64,000 nucleotides of DNA from ZC4RG20 sp963782445 (GTDB lineage Bacteria; Pseudomonadota; Gammaproteobacteria; Steroidobacterales; Rariloculaceae): NCBI GenBank assembly GCA_963782445.1, contig CAWAJM010000001.1:1984001-2048000 (forward strand). The letters run 5' to 3'. Under the pieces are notes generated by a model, which saw nothing but the letters and a program-made list of their open reading frames with translations, made no database searches and was not told the origin of the DNA. Below, piece by piece: positions 1 through 8,073 of the stretch. The translations under genes were made by a program, and so were the position numbers. The first letter of the stretch is position 1; every line of letters starts with the position of its first letter.

Positions 1-659
1 TGCACCCACTCCATTGGCTCGGCGGCGGCGAACGGGAGCACCCCCGTGAGCAGCTGGTACAAGGTGACGCCCAACGAGTAGAGGTCGCTGCGGGCGTCTA
101 CCGAGCGGTTCATGCGCCCGGTCTGTTCGGGGGACATATAGGCAAGGGTGCCGGCAATGATCTCGGGCGGCGCCGGTGCCAAGCGCTCCCGGGGGAGTCG
201 CGAGGCGATACCGAAGCCGGTCAACCATGCCCGTCCGGACTCATTGACCAGGGCGGCCGCCGGCTTGATATCCCTATGGATCAAGCCGCGCTCATGAACT
301 CGACCGACGGCGGACGCCAAACCGAGGGCGATGCGCAGGACCTTAGTCAAATCCGCGGCTTGTCCCCGGTCCCGCTCGAGCACGCGATCCAGAGGTTCAC
401 CGCCAGGGTCTCTCAGAATTAGAAGCGTGCGTCCTCGTTGACGAGTCAGCGCGAGCGGCTGGGCTGCCCATGCTGCATCGAGTTCAGTTGCGAGCGAGTA
501 TTCGTGCTCGAGTTGCCGGAGGCTGTGAGGCGACGGCTGTTCGGCAATGGGCGCCACCGCTAGGATAGGCGTCTTGTCGGTGCGGTCTATGCCGCGGTAC
601 AGCGTGAATTCCGCCCCTTCCCGGAGCGCTTCCAATGCGTACTCGGAATCCTCTTCCAC
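1..659 (-). CDS. Ser/Thr protein kinase N-terminus of a large multidomain receptor (partial, runs off left edge)
   Basis: About 219 N-terminal residues of a eukaryotic-type kinase are visible; the rest lies outside the window. The catalytic loop reads HRDIKPAAALV, the usual DFG is replaced by LTGFGIASRLPRER, and GTLAYMSPEQTGRMNRSVD and RSDLYSLGVTLYQLLTG follow. These are hallmarks of the family in which a kinase domain is followed by an AAA ATPase, a GAF domain and a histidine kinase (family knowledge; only the kinase is seen here). The Asn normally following KPA, which binds metal, is Ala. No in-frame ATG exists after the upstream stop, so I chose the GTG at 659; no clear ribosome binding site supports it. 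Likely a cytoplasmic signalling protein; its catalytic activity is uncertain because of the two altered motifs. Confidence 0.85.
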   Translation of the reverse strand, partial: MEEDSEYALEALREGAEFTLYRGIDRTDKTPILAVAPIAEQPSPHSLRQLEHEYSLATELDAAWAAQPLALTRQRGRTLLILRDPGGEPLDRVLERDRGQAADLTKVLRIALGLASAVGRVHERGLIHRDIKPAAALVNESGRAWLTGFGIASRLPRERLAPAPPEIIAGTLAYMSPEQTGRMNRSVDARSDLYSLGVTLYQLLTGVLPFAAAEPMEWV

Positions 660-1149
660 CCCAGGGCCCCGTTATTGGCGCGCTCGGGTAGCGCATCTGA
701 TAGCCCCCGCCGAACACTGCCGCCGAGCCGAACCGGCATCCATTCTACCTTGGTATCGGTGTTGAGGCTCGCGGGCTTCGAGCGGCTCGCGCCCTACGTC
801 ACTCCCCCGCACGGGGAGCCCTGCGGTCGAGGGAGCCGATTTATCTGTGTCTCCGTATGGCCGATACCATCGTTCAATGGTTCTCCGTCGGCGTTTCTGT
901 TAAGTCGTGACTAACATAGGCCAAAAACCGATGGGTCGGCGCGCTCGGGGATGCGGCGCAACGCTTCCGGAGATGTGTCTGATGCATACGGTGATGTTCC
1001 AAGGTTGGTTATACGCCTCCAGTACGGTCGTCCGGGCTGCAAGCGTTCAACGCGGACGATGCGAGGCTTCGCGCGACTGCTGGCGCAATCTGCCTTTTAG
1101 GCGCATATCCGTTTGATTGATGCAACCGCGGAGAGCTGGGGCAGAAGCT
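660..1149. other. Gene-free stretch
   Basis: Short overlapping open frames occur on both strands, but none has a ribosome binding site together with a recognisable protein. I see no promoter, repeat or RNA that I can support. It lies between the kinase start and a probable decayed gene and may itself be decayed sequence. Confidence 0.5.
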
Positions 1150-1346
1150 CGTCCGACTATGACCGTGAGTTGGACGCCTCTACGACGACGTGCGCTATGG
1201 GCCGGGCTGTGGCTGCGCTTTCGGAGGGGAATGAGCTTACGCAGCGACCGGACGAGCGGCGCCAATAGATTGTCGCGTAACATACGAAGCATCCTTTCGA
1301 GGGTAGAGCCGTTGGGGCCAGTGCCCTCGATTACGACGAGTTTCAT
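1150..1346 (-). pseudogene. Decayed NAD(P)-binding SDR/NmrA-like oxidoreductase remnant
   Basis: A start codon at 1346 is preceded at 6 nt by a strong GAGGAG. The first residues, MKLVVIEGTGPNGSTLERML, resemble the N-terminus of NmrA-like NAD(P)-binding proteins (typically MKIVVIGGTGLIGSxLV..LR). After about 40 residues the frame loses resemblance. Another frame near 1192-1158 then reads HVVVEASNSRS followed by a stop, resembling the family's VVVDxxNSPSFED segment. I infer a gene broken by frameshifts and a deletion. The resemblance is short and from memory, so the call is tentative. Confidence 0.35.
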
Positions 1347-1510
1347 TATCTGCTCCTCATTAGAATGGCCGGCGCGGTTCACTCGCGTATAGCGATTCAG
1401 CGATCGCATTGAAGGCTTCCCAATAGAGCCAAGCGACAATGCGACTTCTCACTTTTTGACGCGCTGGCGACCGGAGCATCATCTCCGGTCGCCGAGGCGC
1501 TGTAGGGACA

Positions 1511-1882
1511 TCAGGTGTTCGCGTACGCCCCCTTGAGACGGTAGAGTGCCGACCCAGAAACGACGATGATTAGGCCGCCGACGACAACCTGGTTCCACAT
1601 CTCGCTCTGCTGATTAGTGAAATGCATGAAGAACGGCGCCAAGAGCAACCAGACACCCGCGGTCAGATTCGTCCACTCCTCCCATGGACGCACACGGACG
1701 ATACCCGCGGCCGCGACGAGCACCACGATCGTCCCCACCAGATAAGAGTTCCAAGCCGCGCTGTCGTTTACGTGGCCCAGGCCGAGGAACGGTGCGATGA
1801 TCAGCCAAGCGCCCAAGCAGGCGTTGGACCAATCCTCCCAACGCATATGCATTGGTCTGTGATCGAGAGTTTGAACACCCAT
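1511..1882 (-). CDS. SPW-repeat membrane protein
   Basis: 123 residues with two copies of an SPW-type repeat: WEDWSNACLGAWLIIAPFLG near residue 15 and WEEWTNLTAGVWLLLAPFFM near residue 66. Each begins a pair of hydrophobic helices, giving about four membrane segments in the inner membrane. The function of the family is unknown. AGGAG lies 8 nt before the ATG at 1882, supporting this start over the internal ATGs (MHMRWEDW). It stands alone in a stress-flavoured neighbourhood (DNA glycosylase, Dps). No odd composition is noted. Confidence 0.85.
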   Translation of the reverse strand: MGVQTLDHRPMHMRWEDWSNACLGAWLIIAPFLGLGHVNDSAAWNSYLVGTIVVLVAAAGIVRVRPWEEWTNLTAGVWLLLAPFFMHFTNQQSEMWNQVVVGGLIIVVSGSALYRLKGAYANT

Positions 1883-2095
1883 TGCTTTGTCTCCTGCGAT
1901 TTGTCCGAAAGGCCCCCGGACGGGGCGAGCTAGGGTCTCCCGCCGGTAATGAACGCTACGCCGTGATCGGCGACATCGCGCTTCAGCTATGGTCGAGCGA
2001 AGTCACGACGGGGGATTGCACAAAGTGGGCGTGAGTTGTTTGAAACGGCCAACGATTACGAGAGCGGAAGCGTGCAAAGATGCGGCGCCAAGACG

Positions 2096-2692
2096 CTACT
2101 GTCGCAGTTCTTTGGTACCGCTCACGTGCGGATTCCCGGATTCGTAAAAGCGTAGGAGCCGATTCGTGTTATGGGAGATGCCAATGCGAATACTTCTCCC
2201 AATGGTCCCAACGCACTGTCCCGTTGCGGCAAGCCAAAGCGGGCCGGCAGAGCAGAGATCGAGGCCGTCATCGCCCAGGCTGATTTTCAAGGCCTTGGTC
2301 AGGCGCCCAGGGCCTCGGCCAACGTCGGCAGGACGTATCGTGCCGGCGGTGGCCAGCATCTCGCGTATGCCCATCAGCGGTTGGATGGCGCGCAAGAGAA
2401 CGCCTCCGCCGATGCCGGCCGGCTCGCTCGTCACATTCAGCAGCAAGGAGCGTCCATAAATCAGATACACGTAGGCGTGGCCGCGTTCCAGAAAGAGAGA
2501 GCGATTTCGCTGGGTTTTCCCCCGAAATGCATGGCCGGCCGCGTCGCCAACGGGATAGGCTTCCGTCTCCACGATGCGGCCGCTTAACCTTCCCGTAGAG
2601 AGGTCGTGAACTACCGCCTTACCGATGAGATACCGCGCCAGCTCCACGGTGTCCACGGGAAGCTGCGCACGATGGAGACGGTGCATCGGCAT
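2096..2692 (-). CDS. DNA-3-methyladenine glycosylase (AAG/MPG family)
   Basis: Removes alkylated or deaminated purines from DNA to start base excision repair. The 198-residue protein carries the AAG-fold signatures: GRIVETEAYPVGDAAGHAF, whose VETEAY glutamate activates the nucleophilic water, TQRNRSLFLERGHAYVYLIYG, and a C-terminal GRGPGRLTKAL. Length and order match bacterial members. The open frame extends upstream to 2806, but that N-terminal part is not conserved. The start MPMHRLHRAQLPVDTVELAR at 2692 matches the family best; a second in-frame ATG lies two codons on. No strong ribosome binding site is visible. Single gene, convergent with nothing; its neighbours suggest a damage-protection role. 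Confidence 0.88.
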   Translation of the reverse strand: MPMHRLHRAQLPVDTVELARYLIGKAVVHDLSTGRLSGRIVETEAYPVGDAAGHAFRGKTQRNRSLFLERGHAYVYLIYGRSLLLNVTSEPAGIGGGVLLRAIQPLMGIREMLATAGTIRPADVGRGPGRLTKALKISLGDDGLDLCSAGPLWLAATGQCVGTIGRSIRIGISHNTNRLLRFYESGNPHVSGTKELRQ

Positions 2693-2964
2693 AACGATCG
2701 TTGTGCGGGCTGCAAGCAGCGTTACTGCGATCCTATGATATCCGGTCGCAGAGGTTCGCAAAGCACTGCGGCACAGCTGTGTCGATACGACGCGAGCCAA
2801 CACCATGGTGTCATAGACAGGCGACCGTCACTGCCGCACCGTTACCGGCGTCGGTAGGGACGGCGTCCCGGGCACGTCGAGATAAGGGATGGGAATCGGG
2901 GTTTTCGGAAACTGCCCAGCGGATGCTGTCAACGGGCAGGTAGTTATTCGAGGAGATGCATGAG

Positions 2965-3492
2965 ATGGGCATGGGAGCTGCGAAATCGAGGCGAGCTTTT
3001 TCCGCGGCTGCCCGAACCGACCTGAAGGCTGCGCCGCAGCAGGCAATCGTAGCCGCCTTGAACGCGTTGTTAGCGGACTTCTTCGCGCTCTACCTTAAGA
3101 CAAAGAACTTCCATTGGCATATTTCCGGACCTCACTTCCGGGATCATTACCTGCTCCTGGACGAGCAAGCGGCGCAAATTCTTGCGGCCACGGACGCAGT
3201 GGCGGAGCGCGTCCGAAAGATTGGCGGCAAGACCTTGCGCTCGATCCGGCACGTCGGGCGACTGCAACGCATCGCGGATAACGATGCCGATTACGTAACG
3301 CCCTTCGATATGCTTGCCGAGCTTCTCAATGACAACGGGCAAGTGGTCGCGCGTATGCGCGAGACACACGCCGTTTGCGACGAGCACCAGGACATTGCGA
3401 GCGCGAGTCTGCTCTCCGCTTGGATCGACGAGGCCGAAGGGCGGGTATGGTTTCTGTTCGAGGCGACCCGCCTGTACTCCGGGCGAATGTAG
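2965..3492 (+). CDS. dps: Dps/ferritin-like DNA-protection protein
   Basis: Ferritin-like dodecamer-forming protein that oxidises Fe(II) with peroxide and stores iron; many members bind DNA. The inter-subunit ferroxidase motif is visible as TKNFHWHISGPHF followed by HYLLLDEQAAQI (His, Asp and Glu ligands). The protein is 175 residues from the ATG at 2965. GAGGAG at 2950-2955 is 9 nt from that ATG; the earlier in-frame ATG at 2956 abuts the ribosome binding site and is unlikely. A basic, Ala-rich N-terminal tail (about 25 residues) could contact DNA. The C-terminus ends in YSGRM. Probably monocistronic. Confidence 0.92.
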   Translation: MGMGAAKSRRAFSAAARTDLKAAPQQAIVAALNALLADFFALYLKTKNFHWHISGPHFRDHYLLLDEQAAQILAATDAVAERVRKIGGKTLRSIRHVGRLQRIADNDADYVTPFDMLAELLNDNGQVVARMRETHAVCDEHQDIASASLLSAWIDEAEGRVWFLFEATRLYSGRM

Positions 3493-3548
3493 ATATGTAG
3501 TCATCGTTTGGACTTTGATCGAGGACGACGAAGCGGGGAGATGTGGCT

Positions 3549-4058
3549 ATGTTAGACGGGATGTCGGTCGCAGCATTCACGGCCGTTCACGTTTCCCTGA
3601 GCCTCGTCGGAATCATTGCGGGTCTCGCTGTGCTTGTCGAAATGATTCAGGGGAGGTTATCGATTGGCTGGACTTGGCTATTTCTCGTCACGACGGTGCT
3701 CGCGAGCGGTACGGGCTTCGCGCTTCCGCCGTTCGGCCTCGATGAGCCTAGGATGATTGGCATGTTCTGCCTGGGGCTGCTCGCGCTGGCAATCGCGGCG
3801 CTGTACGTCAGTCTTGTCGGCCATTGGCGATGGATCTATATCGTAGCGACGATGATGGCCCTGTATCTGAACTGTTTCGTTGGCATCACGCAGGCGTTCT
3901 CCAAGCTGGCCGTACTGAAGCCGTTTGCGCCGAATTTGACCTCGCCGCCGTTCGCCGTCACGCAGCTGATTGTCCTGGCGCTGTTCGTCGGGCTCGCGGT
4001 CCTTGCGCTGAGGCGGTTCCGTCCGGCCACCGGCAGCACCCCAGTGTTGACTCACTGA
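3549..4058 (+). CDS. Integral membrane protein of unknown function
   Basis: 169 residues with about five hydrophobic segments (AFTAVHVSLSLVGIIAGLAV, then GWTWLFLVTTVLASGTGFAL, the CLGLLALAIAALYVSL region, WIYIVATMMALYLNCFV, and QLIVLALFVGLAVLAL). It belongs to a common but uncharacterised family of bacterial inner-membrane proteins recognisable by the WRWIYIVATMMALYLNCFVG segment (from memory). GGGGAG about 8 nt upstream favours the ATG at 3549 over a GTG two codons earlier. It ends 15 nt before the next gene, so they may be co-transcribed. Confidence 0.75.
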   Translation: MLDGMSVAAFTAVHVSLSLVGIIAGLAVLVEMIQGRLSIGWTWLFLVTTVLASGTGFALPPFGLDEPRMIGMFCLGLLALAIAALYVSLVGHWRWIYIVATMMALYLNCFVGITQAFSKLAVLKPFAPNLTSPPFAVTQLIVLALFVGLAVLALRRFRPATGSTPVLTH

Positions 4059-4073
4059 CGCGATGCCGCCCTC

Positions 4074-5753
4074 GTGGCCGTCGTTACGGACAACCGAATG
4101 GAGCAGCGCTTTCCGCGCCTGTCGGCCGAGCAGGTCGCGGAACTGGCGCCTTTCGGTATCGAACGCCATTTCGAGCCGGGTGCGATCGTTTGGCGGGCAG
4201 GCGACCTCGACGTGGACTTCTTCGTGGTGCTCGAGGGCGCACTCGAGATCGTCGGCCGCGACGCGTACCGGCATGACAGCCTATTCACGACCCTAGGCCC
4301 TGGGCAATACTCGGGGGAGACTTCGCTGCTGGCGGGGCGCAGGGCCGTTGTGGCGGGACGCGCGGCGGCTCGCCTCGAATTGCTCGCTATACCGGCGCCG
4401 AAGCTCCGGCAGCTCCTAGTAACGCGCGCGGGCCTCGGCGAAATCGTCATGCGCAGCTTCATCCTGCGGCGGATGCAGCTCATCTCCGAGCGAGCCGGGG
4501 ACGTTGTCGTAGTAGGTTCACGTCATTCTGCCGACAGCCAGCGGCTGCTGGAGTTTCTCGTGCGGAACGCGCAGCCGTACACCTTCTTGGACCTCGAAAG
4601 GACCCGCGACGTGGCCGAATTGCTGCACGGTCTCGAAGTCCGGCCGGACGAGACGCCAATGCTCGTGACGGCCCGAGGTGCTCCGCTCCGCAATCCGTCA
4701 CTTAGCGCCGTCGCGGAGCACCTCGGGCTCGCACTGCATCTGGACCCGCTGACGGTGCGCGACGTCGCCGTTATCGGAGCCGGGCCTGCCGGGCTCGCCG
4801 CCGCGGTGTACGCGGCGTCGGAAGGACTCGATGTCGTGGTAATCGATGCCATGGCGCCAGGCGGTCAGGCCGGCACGAGCTCGCGAATCGAGAACTATCT
4901 GGGATTCCCGACCGGCATCTCCGGGCAAGCCCTGGCGGCGCGCGCCTATCTGCAGGCGCAGAAGTTCGGCGCGAGGTTTCTGATCCCCGAACGCGTCCTG
5001 GGCCTTGCTTGCGGAGCGCCGTATCACGAGCTCCTCCTCGAGGGCGGCGAGAGACTGCGGGCAAGAACCGTCGTCGTCGCCTCGGGGGCGAAGTACAGCA
5101 AGCTGCAGTTGGAAGGTTTGGATCGGCTGGAGGGCGCAGGCGTCTACCGCGCGGCTACATTTCTCGAGGCCCAGCTCTGTCGCGGCGGCGAAGTCGCGGT
5201 CGTCGGCGGTGGTAACTCCGCCGGCCAAGCTGCGGTGTTTCTTGCCGAGAGCGCGTACAAGGTTTACGTCATCGTGCGCGCCGAGCGGCTCGCCTCGAGT
5301 ATGTCCCAATATCTCGTTCGACGCATCGAGACAACGTCCAATATCGAGCTGCGGACTCGGTCGGAAGTCTGCGCGCTCGAGGGAGAGCGCTCGCTCGAGG
5401 CCATTCGCTGGCGCCATCGCGAGACGGGTGAGGAGACGCGGCGCCCGGTCCGGCATCTGTTCGTCTTTATCGGTGCCGTCCCCAATACCGCATTCTTGCC
5501 CGGGACCGTGGGCAGGGACTCCAAGGGATTCGTCTGTACCGGGCCGGACTTGACGGCGGCTTCGAGCGGGCCTCTCGATGCGGCGTCCTGGCCGCTCGAG
5601 CGGGCACCCTTTCTACTCGAGAGCAGTTGCCCGGGCGTTTTCGCCGTCGGTGACGCGCGGGCGGGTTCGACGAAGCGTGTGGCCGCGGCCGTCGGGGAGG
5701 GCTCGACGGCCGTGCAGTTCATCCATCGAGTCCTGACCGGGCAATTTGGGTGA
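4074..5753 (+). CDS. cNMP-binding domain / glutaredoxin-like / thioredoxin reductase-like flavoprotein
   Basis: 559 residues with three modules. Residues about 10-130 form a cyclic-nucleotide-binding (Crp-like) beta-roll (FEPGAIVWRAGDLDVDFFVV, then GPGQYSGETSLLAGRRAVV). Residues about 145-215 form a thioredoxin/glutaredoxin-like fold (VVVVGSRHSADSQRLLEFLV). Residues about 228-555 form a TrxR-like FAD/NAD(P)H reductase (DVAVIGAGPAGLAAAVYAAS, VAVVGGGNSAGQAAVFLAES, GVFAVGDARAGSTKRVAAAV). The CxxC of genuine thioredoxin reductase is absent and the glutaredoxin-like segment has SRHS where a CPYC would lie, so classical dithiol chemistry is unlikely. A cyclic nucleotide or similar ligand may gate the flavoprotein (inference). 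The start is a GTG at 4074 with no clear ribosome binding site; an ATG at 4098 is an alternative. Confidence 0.85.
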   Translation: MAVVTDNRMEQRFPRLSAEQVAELAPFGIERHFEPGAIVWRAGDLDVDFFVVLEGALEIVGRDAYRHDSLFTTLGPGQYSGETSLLAGRRAVVAGRAAARLELLAIPAPKLRQLLVTRAGLGEIVMRSFILRRMQLISERAGDVVVVGSRHSADSQRLLEFLVRNAQPYTFLDLERTRDVAELLHGLEVRPDETPMLVTARGAPLRNPSLSAVAEHLGLALHLDPLTVRDVAVIGAGPAGLAAAVYAASEGLDVVVIDAMAPGGQAGTSSRIENYLGFPTGISGQALAARAYLQAQKFGARFLIPERVLGLACGAPYHELLLEGGERLRARTVVVASGAKYSKLQLEGLDRLEGAGVYRAATFLEAQLCRGGEVAVVGGGNSAGQAAVFLAESAYKVYVIVRAERLASSMSQYLVRRIETTSNIELRTRSEVCALEGERSLEAIRWRHRETGEETRRPVRHLFVFIGAVPNTAFLPGTVGRDSKGFVCTGPDLTAASSGPLDAASWPLERAPFLLESSCPGVFAVGDARAGSTKRVAAAVGEGSTAVQFIHRVLTGQFG

Positions 5754-5793
5754 TCGCAGCGGCGTGACGTGTAGGACAACGGACTCCGCGGGG

Positions 5794-7077
5794 TCAATCC
5801 GCGAGACGCTCCAATTGCGACCTGAGCTCGCGCCGGCCGCTCGCGACGGCCACGCGCGGCAACAGGACGCGCCGAACGATCTCGGGCCATGAGAACCGCC
5901 GTGCTGTGACCTGGCCGGCCTGGCGCATGGCGCGGCCTAGCTTCGGCGCCCGGCGCAGGCTCGCGAACATGCCGAGGAACTCGTCCGCTTTCCCCGTTTC
6001 GAGCACGAGGGCGTTGCGGCCGGGCAACGCGTAGTCCTCGCCCGTGCAGCCCGTGCAGGCGAGGCCGCCCGCCGCCATGGTCTCGAGCCCTACGAGCCCG
6101 AAGGGTTCATGGCGGCTGTTGGCAAGCACGGCGTCCGAGCCGCGGAACAACAGGCGGCGCGCGTCGGCATCGACGTGCGAGCGCAGGTTCACGACGTCAA
6201 TCTCTTCTCCGTCGAGTCCGCGCAGGGCTTCGAGCATGCCTTCGACGCCGGGTCTGGCCCAAGTGCGATCGAGGCGGCGGAGCCCTTGGGTCCGCATCGC
6301 CGCGAGTACCTCGTCGCCATGCGGCTCGGCGCCGCCGCGGGCGATGAGTAGCGGACGCCATCCGGCCCGCTTCATGGCGGCCGTGATTTCGACGGCTGCG
6401 AGCCAGCGCTTATCAGGATCCCAGCGCGCCATTTTTACGACGACCGTACGATCCCGAAACCGACGCCTCAAGCTTGCACAAGCCGCGGGTGGAATCGGAT
6501 CGAAGGCGTCACTGCAAAGCCCATTGGGCACCACGACGGCGTCCACGCCGAGCGGGCGCATCTGATGCTTCATGTAGCGGCTGACCGTCGTGATCAGCGC
6601 GGCCTGATTGAGACGCGGCCAATCGATCTGGTCGAACCCGAACGTATTGTTGGCGTTCCAAAGAATCGTGACCCGGTCGCGCACTCCGGCGCGTTCGAGC
6701 AGTGAGCTCAGCGACATGACCGAGCGTGCCGTGTGCCACTCTTCGGCCAGAACGACTGCATGGTCGCCGCCGCGTACGGCCGGCAGCAGGGTCTCGACGA
6801 GGTAGGGCGGCAGGCTGCGCGTGTACTCCTCGTGCTTGCCCCATTCGCCGTCGTAGACGCCGCCCGGATGATGCGCACTTATCCACTGTGCCCAGCGATG
6901 CAGATGCAGCGATCCGAGGGCCTCGTGTCCCGGCAGGCCCGGATCGCCCACGAACCATAGATGCGCTTCGAAGCCGAGATCCGCCAGGGTTCTCACGAGC
7001 CCGTCCGCACGGGTTGCGAGCCCGCCGGCCCGCGAGTAGGCGTCCGGCCCCTCAAACGACAACATATGAAACTGCAT
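5794..7077 (-). CDS. Glycosyltransferase (GT-B fold, glycogen synthase-like / GT4-GT5)
   Basis: 427 residues. The N-terminus (MQFHMLSFEGPDAYSRAGGL) resembles the sugar-nucleotide transferase opening seen in glycogen synthases, where the GG loop contacts the donor. The C-terminal half has NSRHEPFGLVGLETMAAGGL, the E-x7-E-type donor-binding motif of GT4/GT5 enzymes, and KMARWDPDKRWLAAVEI. It probably transfers a glucosyl unit from a nucleotide sugar to a glucan or other acceptor; the acceptor cannot be told. It is divergent from the HAD-pgm-glgP-xfp genes and close to them, so a glucan-synthesis role is plausible. The 279-nt divergent spacer must hold both promoters, but I cannot pick them out. 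Confidence 0.82.
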   Translation of the reverse strand: MQFHMLSFEGPDAYSRAGGLATRADGLVRTLADLGFEAHLWFVGDPGLPGHEALGSLHLHRWAQWISAHHPGGVYDGEWGKHEEYTRSLPPYLVETLLPAVRGGDHAVVLAEEWHTARSVMSLSSLLERAGVRDRVTILWNANNTFGFDQIDWPRLNQAALITTVSRYMKHQMRPLGVDAVVVPNGLCSDAFDPIPPAACASLRRRFRDRTVVVKMARWDPDKRWLAAVEITAAMKRAGWRPLLIARGGAEPHGDEVLAAMRTQGLRRLDRTWARPGVEGMLEALRGLDGEEIDVVNLRSHVDADARRLLFRGSDAVLANSRHEPFGLVGLETMAAGGLACTGCTGEDYALPGRNALVLETGKADEFLGMFASLRRAPKLGRAMRQAGQVTARRFSWPEIVRRVLLPRVAVASGRRELRSQLERLAD

Positions 7078-7356
7078 TTGCCCGCCTCTCGGTGTCCTCG
7101 ATCGACGATCGAATTCGTTGCTACAGCGGCCGTAATTTGAGCCGCTCGCGACGACCGAGTCTATGACGATACATGCGTGCTTTGGCCGATCTCATGGCCG
7201 CCTCATGCGCGTGACCGCGAGATTCGAATACGGACGTTCGGATTGGTGCAGGCGAAGGGAAATTCACGAACGTTTTGTGCAATACCCGAGGCGCCGCGCA
7301 CGTCAACCTGAGCCTCGAGGCAAACGTGAAGGCGACGAGAACGGGCCGTAACGCAA

Positions 7357-8073
7357 ATGGACGGGCATGGCGTGAATGACAAGATCGTATTCCTTCTCGA
7401 TGTCGACGACACACTCATCGACAACGATCGCATAGAGGCGGATCTCAGCGTCCACTTGGAGCAGGCTTTCGGCGCCCGCAGCCGAGATCGCTACTGGCTC
7501 ATATTCGAGACGCTGCGCGCGGAGCTCGGCTATTCCGACTACCTCGGCGCCTTACAGCGCTACCGGATGCAGGACGTCGGCGACCCGCGCCTGCTCCTCG
7601 TTTCCTCGTTCCTCTGCGACTACCCCTTCGCGGACCGTCTCTATCCGTTGGCCCTCGAAGTCGTCGCGCGTCTCGGCCGCTGGGGACCGACGGTCATCCT
7701 ATCGGATGGGGACGTGGTCTTCCAACCGCGGAAAGTGCATCGCTCCGGCCTCTGGGGCGCGGTAGGCGGCCGCGTGCTGATCTACGTCCACAAGGAGCAG
7801 ATGCTGGCGGCGGTCGTCAGGCGCTATCCCGCAGCGCATTACGTGATGGTCGACGACAAGCTTCGCATTCTCAATGCCATGAAGGACGCGCTCGGCAATC
7901 GTCTCACGACCATATTTCCTCGGCAGGGACACTATGCGCACAACGTCGAGAACCTCGAGAGATACGGCCGGGCGGACGTCATGCTCGAACGCATCGGAGA
8001 CCTCATGGCCATCGATCTCGAGCCGCTTCTCGCGGCCGCCAGGCCCGCACGCCGAAACGGAGGTTCCCGATGA
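7357..8073 (+). CDS. HAD-superfamily hydrolase
   Basis: 238 residues. Motif I is LLDVDDTLIDND (DxD nucleophile and general acid) at residues 13-24; motif II is VILSDGD near residue 110; a Lys follows in RKVHRSGLW; motif IV is VMVDDKLRILNAM near residue 166. It is therefore a complete HAD phosphatase or phosphomutase-like enzyme with an alpha-helical cap after motif I. Its substrate is unknown. It overlaps pgm by four bases (ATGA), so the two are translationally coupled and the substrate may be a sugar phosphate (inference). A GTG at 7372 is an alternative start just before the conserved core. Confidence 0.85.
   Translation: MDGHGVNDKIVFLLDVDDTLIDNDRIEADLSVHLEQAFGARSRDRYWLIFETLRAELGYSDYLGALQRYRMQDVGDPRLLLVSSFLCDYPFADRLYPLALEVVARLGRWGPTVILSDGDVVFQPRKVHRSGLWGAVGGRVLIYVHKEQMLAAVVRRYPAAHYVMVDDKLRILNAMKDALGNRLTTIFPRQGHYAHNVENLERYGRADVMLERIGDLMAIDLEPLLAAARPARRNGGSR

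Noticed and set aside
1047..1439. 130-residue intact protein upstream of the SPW gene
   Set aside because: Only the internal MKLVVIEGTG segment has a ribosome binding site and resemblance; the rest is Arg/Ser-rich noise. Treated as a gene remnant instead.
2171..2587. Plus-strand 138-residue frame opposite the DNA glycosylase
   Set aside because: Antisense shadow without ribosome binding site.
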